Shown here: positions 1 to 9,514 of the stretch, piece after piece
Position numbering within the stretch: position 1 is the stretch's first letter
Layout: the number at the start of each line of letters is the position of its first letter
DNA from: Brevundimonas sp. UBA6550
Lineage (GTDB): Bacteria > Pseudomonadota > Alphaproteobacteria > Caulobacterales > Caulobacteraceae
Direction: 5' to 3'
NCBI RefSeq assembly: GCF_002434505.1
Contig: NZ_DJKE01000006.1
Location: forward strand, 1-64,000
Length of the DNA: 64,000 nt
Made by a program: the position numbers and the translations under genes
Notes under the pieces: generated by a model
The model's input: the letters and a program-made list of their open reading frames with translations, nothing else
What the model was told of the DNA's origin: nothing
The model's database searches: none

Positions 1-45
1 CAACCAGACCGGCGATCCTGAAGATCAGATGTCAAACAACTTTGA

Positions 46-75
46 CGCCGCCTCCGAAAGGAGGCGGCGTTTTTG
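46..75 (+). terminator. Rho-independent terminator
   Basis: A perfect 10-bp GC stem (46-55 with 60-69) closes a GAAA loop and is followed by five T residues at 70-74. It reads as an intrinsic terminator for a plus-strand gene lying before the window. Confidence 0.85.
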
Positions 76-89
76 TTTGCATAGAAGGG

Positions 90-257
90 TCAGTCTTGGG
101 CGGTGATGGTCAACGGCGGGCTTGGCGCGCTGAACGATTGTCGGCTTAGAACCGCCTCGCCGAGCGCGATCACCACGGTCGCCGTCAGAAGGGCGCAGAC
201 CACCGCGACGGCGGCCAGCTTCAGGCCTTGACCAAAATCCCAGTCGTCCGGCGTCAC
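90..257 (-). CDS. small single-pass membrane protein, hypothetical
   Basis: A 55-residue protein if read from the GTG at 257, which has a good GCAGGAGCG ribosome site about 8 nt upstream. The frame is open to an ATG at 308 (72 residues), but that ATG has no visible ribosome site. It has an acidic N-terminus (TPDDWDFGQG), then one hydrophobic helix (LKLAAVAVVCALLTATVVI) and a short polar tail. I recognise no family. It is the last minus-strand reading frame before the upstream plus-strand terminator. It could be a spurious frame, but the start signal and the clean transmembrane segment argue for a real small membrane protein. Confidence 0.45.
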   Translation of the reverse strand: MTPDDWDFGQGLKLAAVAVVCALLTATVVIALGEAVLSRQSFSAPSPPLTITAQD

Positions 258-339
258 GGCGTCGCTCCTGCGGAGGGCTTTGCTCGGCCTAACCCCGATG
301 TTCGACATAGCGCAAGCGCGACCGGCGGGCAGGGATGCG

Positions 340-367
340 AAAAGGGCGACGTCTTGCGACGCCGCCC
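340..367 (-). terminator. Rho-independent terminator of the OmpA-type lipoprotein gene
   Basis: Read on the minus strand, a 10-bp stem with one G-U pair (361-367 plus 358-360 against 344-353) closes a GCAA tetraloop and runs into TTTT. It lies 28 nt past the lipoprotein stop codon. Confidence 0.75.
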
Positions 368-395
368 CGATGATCTTTCCTGATGTCGGCCGTGA

Positions 396-1070
396 TCAGC
401 CAGTGAAGGGGCGGATCAGGATTTCCACGCGGCGGTTCATCGCCTTGCCTTCCGGCGTGGCGTTGGACGCTACCGGGTTGCGCGAGCTGTTGCCGGCGAC
501 ATAGAGGCGTTGGGCCAGAACGCCGTTGCGCACCAGTTCCGAGGCGACGCTGCTGGCGCGACGCTCAGACAGGGGCTGGTTGATCGCGTCGCCGCCCGAG
601 GAATCGGTGTTGCCGATCACGTCGACGGTCGACTGGTCATACTGCTGCAGCACGCGGGCCACGTCCTGTAGAACGGGCAGGAAGCGCGGGTCGATGGACG
701 ACTGGTTGGTGGCGAAGGTCACGTCCGACGGCATGCGCAGGACCAGGGTGTCGCCCTGACGCGCGACGCCGACGCCCGAGCCGGAAAGCTGCGACTCCAT
801 GGCGCGCTGCTGGCGATCCATATACTGGCCGACCGCCGCGCCGCCCAGCGCGCCGACGCCGGCGCCGATCAGGGCGTTCTTGCGGCCCTGTTCGCCATTC
901 GAGGTGTTGGTCAGATAGCCCAGCAGGGCCCCACCCAGAGCGCCGGCGATGGCGCCCGAACCGGTGTTGTTGCGAACGGGGCCCGATTGATAGGGATCGG
1001 TGGTGGTGCAGGCGGCGGCGCCCAGCAAGGCGGCGATGGAGACGCTGGCGACGATGAATCTGGCGCGCAT
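396..1070 (-). CDS. OmpA-family outer-membrane lipoprotein with glycine zipper
   Basis: A 224-residue lipoprotein. The signal peptide ends in a lipobox (LLGAAAC, Cys21), so the mature protein is probably lipid-anchored. Residues about 38-85 form two glycine-zipper segments (GAIAGALGGALLGYL and GAGVGALGGAAVGQY). The C-terminal half, about 105-224, is an OmpA-type peptidoglycan-binding domain with the usual NTDSSG and LSERRA signatures and a terminal NRRVEILI strand. Length and order match the YiaD group of OmpA-like lipoproteins, which tether the outer membrane to peptidoglycan. The ATG has a GAGGA ribosome site 8 nt upstream, and a terminator follows the gene, so it is probably a single-gene unit. 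Confidence 0.9.
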   Translation of the reverse strand: MRARFIVASVSIAALLGAAACTTTDPYQSGPVRNNTGSGAIAGALGGALLGYLTNTSNGEQGRKNALIGAGVGALGGAAVGQYMDRQQRAMESQLSGSGVGVARQGDTLVLRMPSDVTFATNQSSIDPRFLPVLQDVARVLQQYDQSTVDVIGNTDSSGGDAINQPLSERRASSVASELVRNGVLAQRLYVAGNSSRNPVASNATPEGKAMNRRVEILIRPFTG

Positions 1071-1240
1071 GGACGGGTCCTCTTCGTATTTGCGATGTGG
1101 CGCGGAAACGTATGCTTACTGTGAAGGTTCCAACCTGTATGTCGCATGAACGGTCGTCGCCCGACCCTTCCGCGAACTGACAATCGCCAGGATTAAGGGT
1201 AAGGGAGGCCGCACACCTCTTAGACCGAAGGACGACGCCC

Positions 1241-2206
1241 GTGAGCGCGACCCAAGACAACCGCCCGCAGGACCGCGCCATCACGCCGGTTTCGATGAAA
1301 CAGCATGACGCCGATTTTCAGGCGTTCAGCGACGCCCTGGGCGCCTCCTTCACGCGCTACGGCTTCGCCGTGATTGCCGACCATGGCCTGGACGAGGCGC
1401 GCATCGCCGCCGCCATCGACGACGCCAAGGCCTTCTTCGCCCTGCCCGAAGAGGTCAAGCGCCAGTATCATCAGCCCGGCACGGGCGGGGCGCGCGGCCT
1501 GACGCCCTTCGGCGTCGAGGCGGCCAAGGACGCCAAGACCGTGGACCTGAAGGAGTTCTGGCACGTCGGCCGCGAACTGCCCGAGGGGCATCCCTACCGC
1601 CGCTACATGCGCGACAACGTCTGGCCGACCGAGGTCGAGGGTTTCCGCGAGCACCTGTACGGCATGTTCGAGGATCTGGATGCGCTGGGGGCCAAGATCC
1701 TGCGCGCCATCGCCCGCTATCTGAAGCTGGGGGACGACTTCTTCGCCGACAAGGTGGAGATGGGCAACAGCGTCCTGCGGATGCTGCACTATCCGCCCGT
1801 GCCGGCCGATGCGCCCGGCGTGCGGGCCGGCGCGCATGAAGACATCAACGTCATCACCCTGTTGCTGGGGGCCGAGGAGGCCGGTCTGCAACTGAAGGAG
1901 AAGGACGGCAGTTGGCTGGACATCGCCCCGCCGCCAGGCGCCCTGGTCGTCAACATCGGCGACATGCTGCAGCGACTGACCAATCACGTCCTGCCGTCGA
2001 CCACCCACCGCGTGGTCAATCCGGCGCCGGAGCGTCGCGGTTTCGCGCGCTACTCCACGCCCTTCTTCCTGCACTTCAACCCGGACTTCCCGATCGAGAC
2101 CCTGCCCAGCGCGATCACGCCGGACAATCCCGACCGCTATGCCGGCAAGACCATCCTGGCCGAGGATTATCTGACCGAACGGCTGCGCGAAATCCGTCTG
2201 CTCTGA
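1241..2206 (+). CDS. isopenicillin N synthase-family 2-oxoglutarate/Fe(II) oxygenase
   Basis: A 321-residue non-heme iron oxygenase. The N-terminal DIOX_N region (about 15-130) precedes the double-stranded beta-helix core. The iron ligands are visible as HED in GAHEDINVITLLL and the distal His in STTHRVVNP, followed by the co-substrate Arg in the RYSTPFF (RxS) motif. Bacterial members of this family hydroxylate or desaturate small molecules; the substrate here cannot be read from sequence. The start is GTG, with AAGGA about 8 nt upstream. It ends 4 bp from the convergent TadG-like gene. Confidence 0.88.
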   Translation: MSATQDNRPQDRAITPVSMKQHDADFQAFSDALGASFTRYGFAVIADHGLDEARIAAAIDDAKAFFALPEEVKRQYHQPGTGGARGLTPFGVEAAKDAKTVDLKEFWHVGRELPEGHPYRRYMRDNVWPTEVEGFREHLYGMFEDLDALGAKILRAIARYLKLGDDFFADKVEMGNSVLRMLHYPPVPADAPGVRAGAHEDINVITLLLGAEEAGLQLKEKDGSWLDIAPPPGALVVNIGDMLQRLTNHVLPSTTHRVVNPAPERRGFARYSTPFFLHFNPDFPIETLPSAITPDNPDRYAGKTILAEDYLTERLREIRLL

Positions 2207-2210
2207 GCCA

Positions 2211-4160
2211 TTATCGCGAGATCCTGAGCCGGGTGATGTCGCGGCCGATGGCCTGGAAGTTGCTGGACAGGTCCGCGCCCGACTGCGGCAGGAATGCCTT
2301 GTCCTTGTCGGTGGCGCAGCTGCTCAGGATCCGCGCCGCGTCGCTGCCCTGGGTGATGGAGAAGCCGACGGTGTAGACGATCACGCCCTTGGCCTTGATG
2401 CTGTCGCACAGCTTGGCGGCCTGATCGAACGGATCGCCGTTGGTCGCGTCGCAGGCGATCTTGTCATAGTAATTGCCGGAGCCCGATCCGGCGTCCCGTG
2501 CGACGACGCCGCCGCAATAGGGGGTGTTGAACTCGCCGTCGGTCATCAGGATCACGGTCTTCAGCACCTTGGTCGGCGCATAGGCCGCCGCGGTGTTCGA
2601 CGGCCACAGTCGATTGAACTGATCGGAAACCGCATACCAGCCCCAGGCCAGGCCGATCTGACCCGAGGTCGATCCCGTCACCGTCAGGCCGTTCACCAGA
2701 TTGGTCAGGGTGTTGATGTTGGAGGTCAGGGGCTGGATCGTGGCCGCAGGACAGGGGTTGCGAGGCGAGGCGTAGTTGCGGCCGACGTAGCTGCCGACCT
2801 GCGGAGCAGCATCGGTGTAGGCGGCCGATCCCGTGCGCTCGCTGACGCAGGCGGACTTGTCGAACTCGGTCAGTCGATTGTACTGCGCGTCGCGAAATAC
2901 GCGAATGGCGCAGCCGTCGCGCCCGCATTGCACCGTGCCGTCGCTCGTATAGTCGGCATAAACCGCGCCGCCCACGGGCAGGACGAAGGTGTCGGTGGTG
3001 GGTCGCTCATACACCTCGTAAAGGCCGCCGTTCGTGGTGTTCAGCGCCGTCATGCCGCGGACGTCGGAGATCGCTACGCCCTCGCCCTCCGACAGGCCAT
3101 GGCTGCGCGAGGTGACGGTCACGAAACAGTCGGACCGCGTGCATTTGCGGATCTGTCCGCCGTAACTGTAGCTGCTGAATCCGTTCCCGCTGGTGGTGTT
3201 CAGCGTGTACCAATTGCCGCCCGACTGGTATTGGAGCGACACGCGGTTGGCGTCGACGCGCACCACGCGGTAGGCGCGGTCGTTGATCTGGGTCATGCCG
3301 CTGACGCCGCTGATCCAGACGTAGTCGTTGGTCGCCAGGTTATGACCGTTGGCGGTGACGACGCCGTGCGAGGCGCGGGTGATGGCGCTGATGGACTTCG
3401 CCGGCGCCGCCGCCCAGGAGGCGTCCGTGATGGCGGTTTCGGCGATTGGCGCACCCCTGGCCCCGTCGGCCCAAGACCCCAGATTGACCCCGATCGAATA
3501 GGGGACGATGGCCATGCGCGAATAGTAGGGCGTCTGCTTGTCCGCCGGCTGCACCACCAGTTTGATCAGCTGGTTGGCGGCGTTCTTCAGGTCGCGAATT
3601 CGGCTGCCGCTCATCGAGCCGGTGATGTCCAGCACCAAGGACACCTCAATGTCCTTGGACGAGCGATTGACCTCGGAATGGACGCTGACCGGCAGGGTAT
3701 CGTCCATCAGCTTGCCGTAGGGCGGCAGCACGATGTTGGCCACCAGGGTCTTCACCTGCACCCGCATGTCGGCCACCACCACCTGGTTTTCGGTCAGCAC
3801 GATCTTGACGTCGCTGTCGGCGATGGGCTCGATGGAGGCGTTGCGCAGATTGGCCTTCAGCGCGACCAGGGCGACCGTCTTCAGATCGTTCGGGTCCGTA
3901 TAGGATGACCGTGCGGCGGCCAGGGTCGCGGCGTCCAGCGCATCCTGCACCCGCGCCTTGACGGTGGTGATGCGGTTCAGGTCGATCCCGCCCAGAGTGA
4001 TCATGACCAGGGCGGGCATGACCAGGGCGAAGATCATCACGACATTGCCGCCGCGATCCGAGGCCAGACGCGACGCCAGGAAGCGAAGGCCCCGCAGCGT
4101 TCGGCCGATCAGTGTGGAAGCGTTCGCCAAGATCATCCCCGTGGGCGCGGACAGCCGCAT
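2211..4160 (-). CDS. TadG-like pilus assembly protein with split VWA domain
   Basis: A 649-residue protein. Residues about 38-62 are the TadE/TadG-type N-terminal membrane helix (GGNVVMIFALVMPALVMI) leading to a pilin-like stem. A von Willebrand A domain starts near residue 170 with a metal-site motif (LVLDITGSMSGSR) and finishes near 640, with ILMTDGEFN at about 538. Between these halves sit two modules of about 50 residues, near 257-310 and 347-410, with repeated HGL.../V.ISGV.GMT.IN patterns. They resemble the FCCH-type beta module of ubiquitin-activating enzyme and various phage and bacterial surface proteins. TadG proteins act at the envelope in Flp pilus assembly. No other tad gene is nearby. 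Confidence 0.82.
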   Translation of the reverse strand: MRLSAPTGMILANASTLIGRTLRGLRFLASRLASDRGGNVVMIFALVMPALVMITLGGIDLNRITTVKARVQDALDAATLAAARSSYTDPNDLKTVALVALKANLRNASIEPIADSDVKIVLTENQVVVADMRVQVKTLVANIVLPPYGKLMDDTLPVSVHSEVNRSSKDIEVSLVLDITGSMSGSRIRDLKNAANQLIKLVVQPADKQTPYYSRMAIVPYSIGVNLGSWADGARGAPIAETAITDASWAAAPAKSISAITRASHGVVTANGHNLATNDYVWISGVSGMTQINDRAYRVVRVDANRVSLQYQSGGNWYTLNTTSGNGFSSYSYGGQIRKCTRSDCFVTVTSRSHGLSEGEGVAISDVRGMTALNTTNGGLYEVYERPTTDTFVLPVGGAVYADYTSDGTVQCGRDGCAIRVFRDAQYNRLTEFDKSACVSERTGSAAYTDAAPQVGSYVGRNYASPRNPCPAATIQPLTSNINTLTNLVNGLTVTGSTSGQIGLAWGWYAVSDQFNRLWPSNTAAAYAPTKVLKTVILMTDGEFNTPYCGGVVARDAGSGSGNYYDKIACDATNGDPFDQAAKLCDSIKAKGVIVYTVGFSITQGSDAARILSSCATDKDKAFLPQSGADLSSNFQAIGRDITRLRISR

Positions 4161-4238
4161 GACCGCCCGATTAGCCGACAGTCTGGCGCCGGGCGGTTAA
4201 GGGAAGGCTCAAGGGGAAGGGTTAACCGCGTTTGTCGG

Positions 4239-6133
4239 TCAGGCGGCGCTCCATCCGCACTGATGGCCGCGGTTCTGCTGCTCCAGCCACACGTTGAGCG
4301 GCGCGAAATAGTCGGCGATGGCCGAGGCGTCGTTGCCGTCGTCGCCGGTGAAGGCCTTCATCGCCTCCTGCCACGGACGCGACTGTCCCATCTGCAGCAT
4401 GGCGTTGAAACGCGCGCCCACCTCCTTGTTCCCATAGACCGAGCAGCGGTGCAGCGGCCCGGTCCAGCCGGCCTGTTTGCAGGCGGCCCGCTGGAACTGG
4501 AACTGATAGATGGCCGCCAGGAAGTAGCGCGTATAGGGCGTGTTGCCCGGCACATGGTATTTGGCGCCCGGGTCGAAGGCGTTGGCCGGGCGCGGGCCGG
4601 GCGGAACCAGCCCCTGATACTGCAGCATGTCGGCGGTCCAGGCGGTGTTGTAGGCGGCCGGCGCCGTCTGGCCCGAGAAGACGTCCCAGCGCCAGCGGTC
4701 GACCATCAGGCCGAACGGCAGGAAGGCGATCTTGTCCAGCGCCATTTTCAGCAGGAAGGGGATGTCCTCCTCCGCCCCCGGCGTGGTCTTCAAGAGGCCG
4801 ATCTGGTTCAGATAGGTCGGGGTCAGGGCCGACAGGCCGACGAAGTCGCCGATGGCCTCGTGGAACCCGTCGTTGGCCCCGTTCCTGAACAGCATCGGCT
4901 GGTTCTTGTAGGCCCGCTGGTAGTAGTTGTGACCCAGCTCGTGGTGGACGGTGTAGAAGTCGTCGCCGTTGACGTTGGTGCACATCTTGATGCGGATGTC
5001 GTCGGCGTTGTCCAGGTCCCAGGCCGAGGCGTGACAGACGACCTCGCGGTCGCGCGGCCGCGTGATCTGGCTGCGCTCCCAGAAGGTCTGGGGCAGCGGA
5101 TCAAGGCCCAGCGACACGTAGAAGCCCTCGCCCGTCCTGACCATCTTGGTCGCGTCGTAGTCGGCGGCCTTCAGCAGTTCGGTCAGGTCGTAGCTGGAGG
5201 CGCTGCCCGACGCCGGGGCCACCACATCGTAGATATTGCCCCACTGCTGGGACCACATATTGCCCAGAAGGTCGGCGCGGATGGGTCCGTGATCGGGCTG
5301 GACGCATCGCCGTATTTAGCGTTCAGCCGGGCGCGGACATAGCAGTGCAGGTTCTCGTAGAAGGGCTTGACCTGGGCCCACAGCCGGTCGGTCTCGGCGG
5401 CGAAGTCGTCGGCGGGCATGTCATAGCCCGAGCGCCACAGGGCGCCGGTGTCGGCGAAGCCCAGTTCGCGGGAGCCTTCATTGGCGATCTCGACCATGCG
5501 GGCATAGTCGTCGCGCATGACCGGCGAGATGGTGCGCCAGCCTTCGTAAAGGGCCTTGGTCTCCTCGGGGGCGCGGCTGTCGGCCAGGATCAGCGAGGCC
5601 TCGTCCAGGGTGATCTGGCGGCCCTTGAAGTCGAACTTGCCGGTCGAATAGGTCGAGTCCAGCCGGGTCGTCAGCTGCGCCAGCTCGTCCGCCGCACCCG
5701 GTCGGTTCGGCGCCGGCAGCACCAGCCCCAGCCGCAGCAGGTCCAGCTTGCGTCGCACGACCGGATCGACCTGGACACCATTGAACCTGGCGGCCTGATT
5801 GGCCATTCGCACCTGAAGCTCGGTCGCCTCGGCGTTGGCCTTGGATTCCAGCCACATGGTGTCGAAGGTGATGTTGGTGGCGCGCGCCCACTGGATGCGG
5901 GCGACATATTCGCTGGTCGCGGCCCATTGGGTCTCGGCGTCCGCGACGAAGGCGGTCGCGCCCTCGGCGGTGATCGGATAGTCGGCCCTGATCCCCGTGG
6001 CGGCCGGCGCCGGCGTGGTGGAGGCGGTCTGCTCGGCGCCTGCGGCGCGCGCCTCGGTTTCGGGGGTGCTGGCGCAGCCGGCGGCGAAGGCGAGGGCGCA
6101 GACCGCGACGGCGGTCATCATCTGACGCTTCAT
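4239..6133 (-). pseudogene. M2-family peptidyl-dipeptidase (ACE-like) lipoprotein, frameshifted
   Basis: Two reading frames together make a complete M2 (angiotensin-converting enzyme-like) dipeptidyl carboxypeptidase of about 632 residues. The first starts at ATG 6133 (AGGAG 8 nt upstream) with a lipoprotein signal, LAFAAGC. The second carries the zinc motif HHELGHNYYQ (about 4928-4957) and the third ligand in HEAIGDFVGL (about 4838-4867). They join near 5300-5304. One extra base there would give KYGDAVQPDHGPIRADLLGNM, a normal family sequence. As read, the first frame runs out of phase and stops at 5183. Either this is a recent single-base loss or a sequencing error; both halves look otherwise intact. 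Confidence 0.88.
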
Positions 6134-6197
6134 GATGGATCTCCTGAACAGCACGCGCAGGAGAGGGGAGGCGGCGGCGCCCGTCAAGCGGGACGGT

Positions 6198-6896
6198 TCA
6201 GCCGCCCCGGCCCAGGACGCAGACGTTCAGGCCTTGGTTCCGCACCGCCCCCATCGCCGCCTGGACGCGCGCAGCACGCCTGCGGACATAGGGACCGGGA
6301 TCGGCCGCCTCGTAGCGGCGCGGGGCGGGCAGGATGGCGGCCAGGCGCGCCGCCTCGCGCGGGCTGAGGTCCGCCGCATCCTTGCCGAACCAGTGGCGCG
6401 ACGCGGCCTGGGCGCCATAGACGCCGGGCGCCCATTCCACCACGTTCAGATAGACCTCCATGATCCGGCGCTTGGACCACACGGCCTCGATCAGGACAGT
6501 GTATCCCGCTTCCAGACCTTTTCGGATCCAGTCGCGTCCGGGCCAGAGGAAGACGTTCTTGGCCGTCTGCTGGCTGATGGTCGATCCGCCGCGCAGACGC
6601 CCGCCCTCGGCGTTGTGGTCCAGGGCCTTCTGGATCGCCTCCATGTCGAAGCCGTGGTGGCTGCAGAACCGGGCGTCCTCGGCGGCGATGGCCGCGTTGA
6701 CCAGATTGGGCGAAATCTGGTTCAGACCGCGCCACTGATAGTCCATGCTGTCGCCCCTCGCGAGTTGGCGCAGCATCAGTATGGTGGGCGGTGGCGGGAC
6801 GATGGCGACAATCAGCACGCCCGCGACCGGGATCAGGGCCAGGATCAAAAGCGCGGTCAGCACGACGCGGCGCCAGCTCTTGCGGCCCATCGCCAT
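6198..6896 (-). CDS. mtgA: monofunctional biosynthetic peptidoglycan transglycosylase
   Basis: A 232-residue GT51 glycosyltransferase that polymerises lipid II into glycan strands at the inner membrane. An N-terminal helix (about 10-34) anchors it. The catalytic Glu lies in [14 protein letters not shown] near residue 75, and the later family motifs [23 protein letters not shown] and [15 protein letters not shown] are all present. There is no transpeptidase domain, and the length is normal for MtgA. The ATG overlaps the stop of the upstream WD40 gene (TAATG), so the two are probably translated together. Confidence 0.95.
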   Translation of the reverse strand: MAMGRKSWRRVVLTALLILALIPVAGVLIVAIVPPPPTILMLRQLARGDSMDYQWRGLNQISPNLVNAAIAAEDARFCSHHGFDMEAIQKALDHNAEGGRLRGGSTISQQTAKNVFLWPGRDWIRKGLEAGYTVLIEAVWSKRRIMEVYLNVVEWAPGVYGAQAASRHWFGKDAADLSPREAARLAAILPAPRRYEAADPGPYVRRRAARVQAAMGAVRNQGLNVCVLGRGG

Positions 6897-7870
6897 TAGA
6901 GGATCAACACCCCGGCGGCGCCGTCTTCGTCGGCCCAGGCCACCTTGTCGGCGGTGGGGCTCAGCGACAGGGCGACGATGGCCGACCCCTTCTCGGCCTT
7001 GACGAAGTTCAGGCCTTGCGCCGCCGGATGGGCGACCCAGACCCGCCCGTCCATCAGGCCGGCGGCCAGCAGCCCCTGATCGATGCGGGCCGAGACCAGA
7101 TTGACCAGGGTCGTGTCGTCATAGCCGATCTCGGTCGCCTCTCGCCCCATCGGCCCGTTCGATCCGACGAAGGGCCACAGCACCGCCCCCTGCGCACCCG
7201 AGGTCGCCATCAGCTGGCCATCGGCCAGGAAGGCCATCGACCGCACCTTGCCCGGATAGCCGCCCATCCGCAGGTTCTTGGCGTCCTTGATGCGCCAGCC
7301 GTGCATCTGATTGTCCTGCATCGTCGTGACGACGAAGGCGCCGTCGGGCGAGAAGACGACGCCGGTGTGCGATCCGGCCCACGCCAGCTTGACCGGTTGT
7401 TGTTTCTCGATCCGCGCATACCACAGCGCCGCCCCGCCATAGGTGGAGGTGGCGATGCGCCGGCCCTTGGGCTCGAAGGCGACGCCGGAAACGGTGCGCT
7501 CGTGCTGGAAGTCGCGACGGAAACCCACTTCGTTGGGATCGATCACCGACAGGGTGCGGCCGAAGGAAAAGGCGATCAGGCCCGAGGCTGGCGAGGCGTC
7601 GATGGCGTCGATCCACTGGTTCTTGGCCGTGGCCAGGACGACGGCTTCTTCGTCGCGGCGGGTCCAGACCACCTTGCCGTCATCGCCGCCGGTGACGATC
7701 CCGTCCCCGGACGGGTGGACACAGGCGCACAGAACGGCGCCGTCGTGCGCCTCGACCCGGGTCCGATCCTCGAACCGGACCGAACCGTCGCCGAGGGCGA
7801 AGACGGCGCCGGAGTTGTCGAACAGGGCGGCGGTGACCTGGGCGTCGAAATCGAAGTTCATAGGCCGCAT
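6896..7870 (-). CDS. WD40 repeat protein
   Basis: A 324-residue protein made almost entirely of WD40-like repeats, expected to fold as one beta-propeller. Typical repeat ends are visible (for example [35 protein letters not shown] and [15 protein letters not shown]). There is no signal peptide, so it is probably cytoplasmic. It sits between pirin and mtgA on the same strand and overlaps mtgA by one base. A second possible ATG lies at 7861. The role is unknown; propellers of this type usually serve as protein-binding scaffolds. Confidence 0.85.
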   Translation of the reverse strand: MRPMNFDFDAQVTAALFDNSGAVFALGDGSVRFEDRTRVEAHDGAVLCACVHPSGDGIVTGGDDGKVVWTRRDEEAVVLATAKNQWIDAIDASPASGLIAFSFGRTLSVIDPNEVGFRRDFQHERTVSGVAFEPKGRRIATSTYGGAALWYARIEKQQPVKLAWAGSHTGVVFSPDGAFVVTTMQDNQMHGWRIKDAKNLRMGGYPGKVRSMAFLADGQLMATSGAQGAVLWPFVGSNGPMGREATEIGYDDTTLVNLVSARIDQGLLAAGLMDGRVWVAHPAAQGLNFVKAEKGSAIVALSLSPTADKVAWADEDGAAGVLIL

Positions 7871-7910
7871 GTAGCGATCCGACCTCGCCGCGTCACCTTC
7901 TGCTTGCCCG

Positions 7911-8849
7911 CTACACCGGATCGGTCGGCTTGGGTTCCACCGGCGCCGGGGCGGATTGCGCCTTGGCGGGTTCGTCGGGCAGGGGAATGAACTCCAGATC
8001 GTCGGCGTCGGGCAGTTTCATACGCCCGGCTTGCCAGTCCGCCTTGGCCTGGTCGATGCGGGCCTGGCTGGAAGCGACGAAGTTCCACCAGATCAGCCGC
8101 TCGCCCACCGGCTGGCCGCCCAGCACCATGACGGTGGCCTGGGTCAGGGCCTTGACCGTCGGTTCCGCGCTGGACGACAGCACCACCATCTGACCCTCGT
8201 GGAAGGTGCGGTCCCCGACCTCGATCGAGCCCTTGGCGACGAAAAGGGCGCGTTCGCTCATGCCGCTGGAGCCCTTGGCGGCGGGCGGCGCGGTGCGCAC
8301 GCCGGGCTGAAGCTCCCAATGGATGTAGAACAGCGGAGATGACACCGGCGCCTCGGCCTTGGCTCCATAGGCCTCGCCCGCCACCAGCCGCGCGAACAGG
8401 CCGCCGTTCTCATAGGCAGGCTGGGCGTCCTCGCCCAGGTGAACGAAGGACGGATCGGTCTCCTCGGCCTCGGTCGGCAGGGCGACCCAGGCCTGCATGC
8501 CGTGCATCGGGCCGCCCCGGCTCTTGGTCAGGGGATCGGTGCGTTCGGAATGGACGATGCCCTTGCCGGCCGTCATCCAGTTCACCTCGCCCGGCCGGAT
8601 CGCCTGGTCGTAGCCCAGATTGTCGTGGTGCATGATCTGACCCTCGAACAGATAGGTCAGGGTCGACAGGCCGATATGGGGGTGCGGCCGCACGTCGATG
8701 GCGGTCGCGCCGGCGGCGAACTCGGCCGGTCCCATCTGGTCCAGGAAGATGAAGGGCCCCACCATCCGGCGCGAATGGAAGGGCAGGACGCGCCCGACCT
8801 CGAACCCGCCCAGGTCCTTGCGGCGCGCGTCGATCACCAGTTCGATCAT
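7911..8849 (-). CDS. pirin-family protein
   Basis: A 312-residue bicupin of the pirin family. The N-terminal cupin keeps the metal-binding set His56, His58, His100 and Glu102 (RPHPHIG and GIVHSER). The second cupin spans about 180-290. Some bacterial pirins have quercetinase activity and others interact with metabolic enzymes, so the reaction cannot be assigned here. The C-terminal tail is extended and rich in Pro, Ala and Glu. GGGAG lies about 6 nt before the ATG. It is the first gene of a run with the WD40 gene and mtgA. Confidence 0.9.
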   Translation of the reverse strand: MIELVIDARRKDLGGFEVGRVLPFHSRRMVGPFIFLDQMGPAEFAAGATAIDVRPHPHIGLSTLTYLFEGQIMHHDNLGYDQAIRPGEVNWMTAGKGIVHSERTDPLTKSRGGPMHGMQAWVALPTEAEETDPSFVHLGEDAQPAYENGGLFARLVAGEAYGAKAEAPVSSPLFYIHWELQPGVRTAPPAAKGSSGMSERALFVAKGSIEVGDRTFHEGQMVVLSSSAEPTVKALTQATVMVLGGQPVGERLIWWNFVASSQARIDQAKADWQAGRMKLPDADDLEFIPLPDEPAKAQSAPAPVEPKPTDPV

Positions 8850-8888
8850 GTGTCGGCTCCCAGTGCGGCCCGCGCCGCCTGAGCGACG

Positions 8889-9377
8889 TTATCCGACGTG
8901 AGGCGTGATGATGCCAAGAGGCAGGGCGGTCACATTCTTCACGCCGCGCGTCACGATATGGCTTTCGCAGTCCGACACGATGCCAAGCGCCAGCAGCTTT
9001 TCGCGCAGGAACAGGTCGAAGGCGTGCATGTCCGAGGTGATGATGCGCAGCACATAGTCCTCGCGCCCGGTGATGGTGGCGCACTGCACCACCTCGGGCC
9101 ATTTGGCCACGGCGGCCTCGAAGACGTTCAGATTGTCCGCCGAGGGCAGCATCAGCTTGACGATGGCGTACACCTCGAAGTCCAGGCCCAGCAGCTTGGC
9201 GTTCAGCAGGGTGACGCGCTTGGTGATCAGGCCGGAATCCTCCAGCCGCTTGATCCGCCGCCAGCAGGGCGAGGCCGACAATCCGACGCGATCCGCGACC
9301 TCGGCGACCGACAGCCCGGCGTCTTGTTGCAGGATATCCAAGATACGGGCGTCGATAGGATCGAGTTCGTCCGCCAA
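8889..9377 (-). CDS. bkdR: Lrp/AsnC-family regulator, probable activator of the bkd operon
   Basis: A 162-residue Lrp/AsnC regulator: an N-terminal winged HTH (about 5-65, DARILDILQQDAGLSVAEVADRVGLS) and a C-terminal RAM ligand-binding domain (about 70-150). It starts at TTG 9377 with GGAGA upstream. It is divergent from the branched-chain 2-oxoacid dehydrogenase genes. In Pseudomonas putida the Lrp-type regulator BkdR has the same position and activates bkdA1A2B-lpdV in response to branched-chain amino acids. The name therefore rests on family plus synteny; direct binding is inferred. Confidence 0.82.
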   Translation of the reverse strand: MADELDPIDARILDILQQDAGLSVAEVADRVGLSASPCWRRIKRLEDSGLITKRVTLLNAKLLGLDFEVYAIVKLMLPSADNLNVFEAAVAKWPEVVQCATITGREDYVLRIITSDMHAFDLFLREKLLALGIVSDCESHIVTRGVKNVTALPLGIITPHVG

Positions 9378-9410
9378 GGCGTTTCTCCGATTATGATTAT
9401 GGCGAAATAA

Positions 9411-9430
9411 AATACCCGAAATCGGGATTT
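9411..9430. promoter_or_regulatory. candidate operator between bkdR and bkdA1
   Basis: An AT-rich stretch contains CCCGA-AA-TCGGG (9415-9426) flanked by A/T-rich arms, a small dyad in the only gap between the divergent genes. Lrp-type proteins bind degenerate AT-flanked dyads. Assigning it to BkdR is inference from position. Confidence 0.3.
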
Positions 9431-9514
9431 AGCAAGGTCAATTTGAGCGAGCGCCTGCTTAGGGGTCGTGTTATCAAACGTCCAGAGGAAACACGGACGG
9501 ACCCCCGAACGGAC

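Noticed and set aside
4194..4228. CGGTTAA/TTAACCG inverted pair upstream of the TadG-like gene as a CtrA site
   Set aside because: The TTAA halves are about 21 bp apart, not the 7-bp spacing of the TTAA-N7-TTAA CtrA box.
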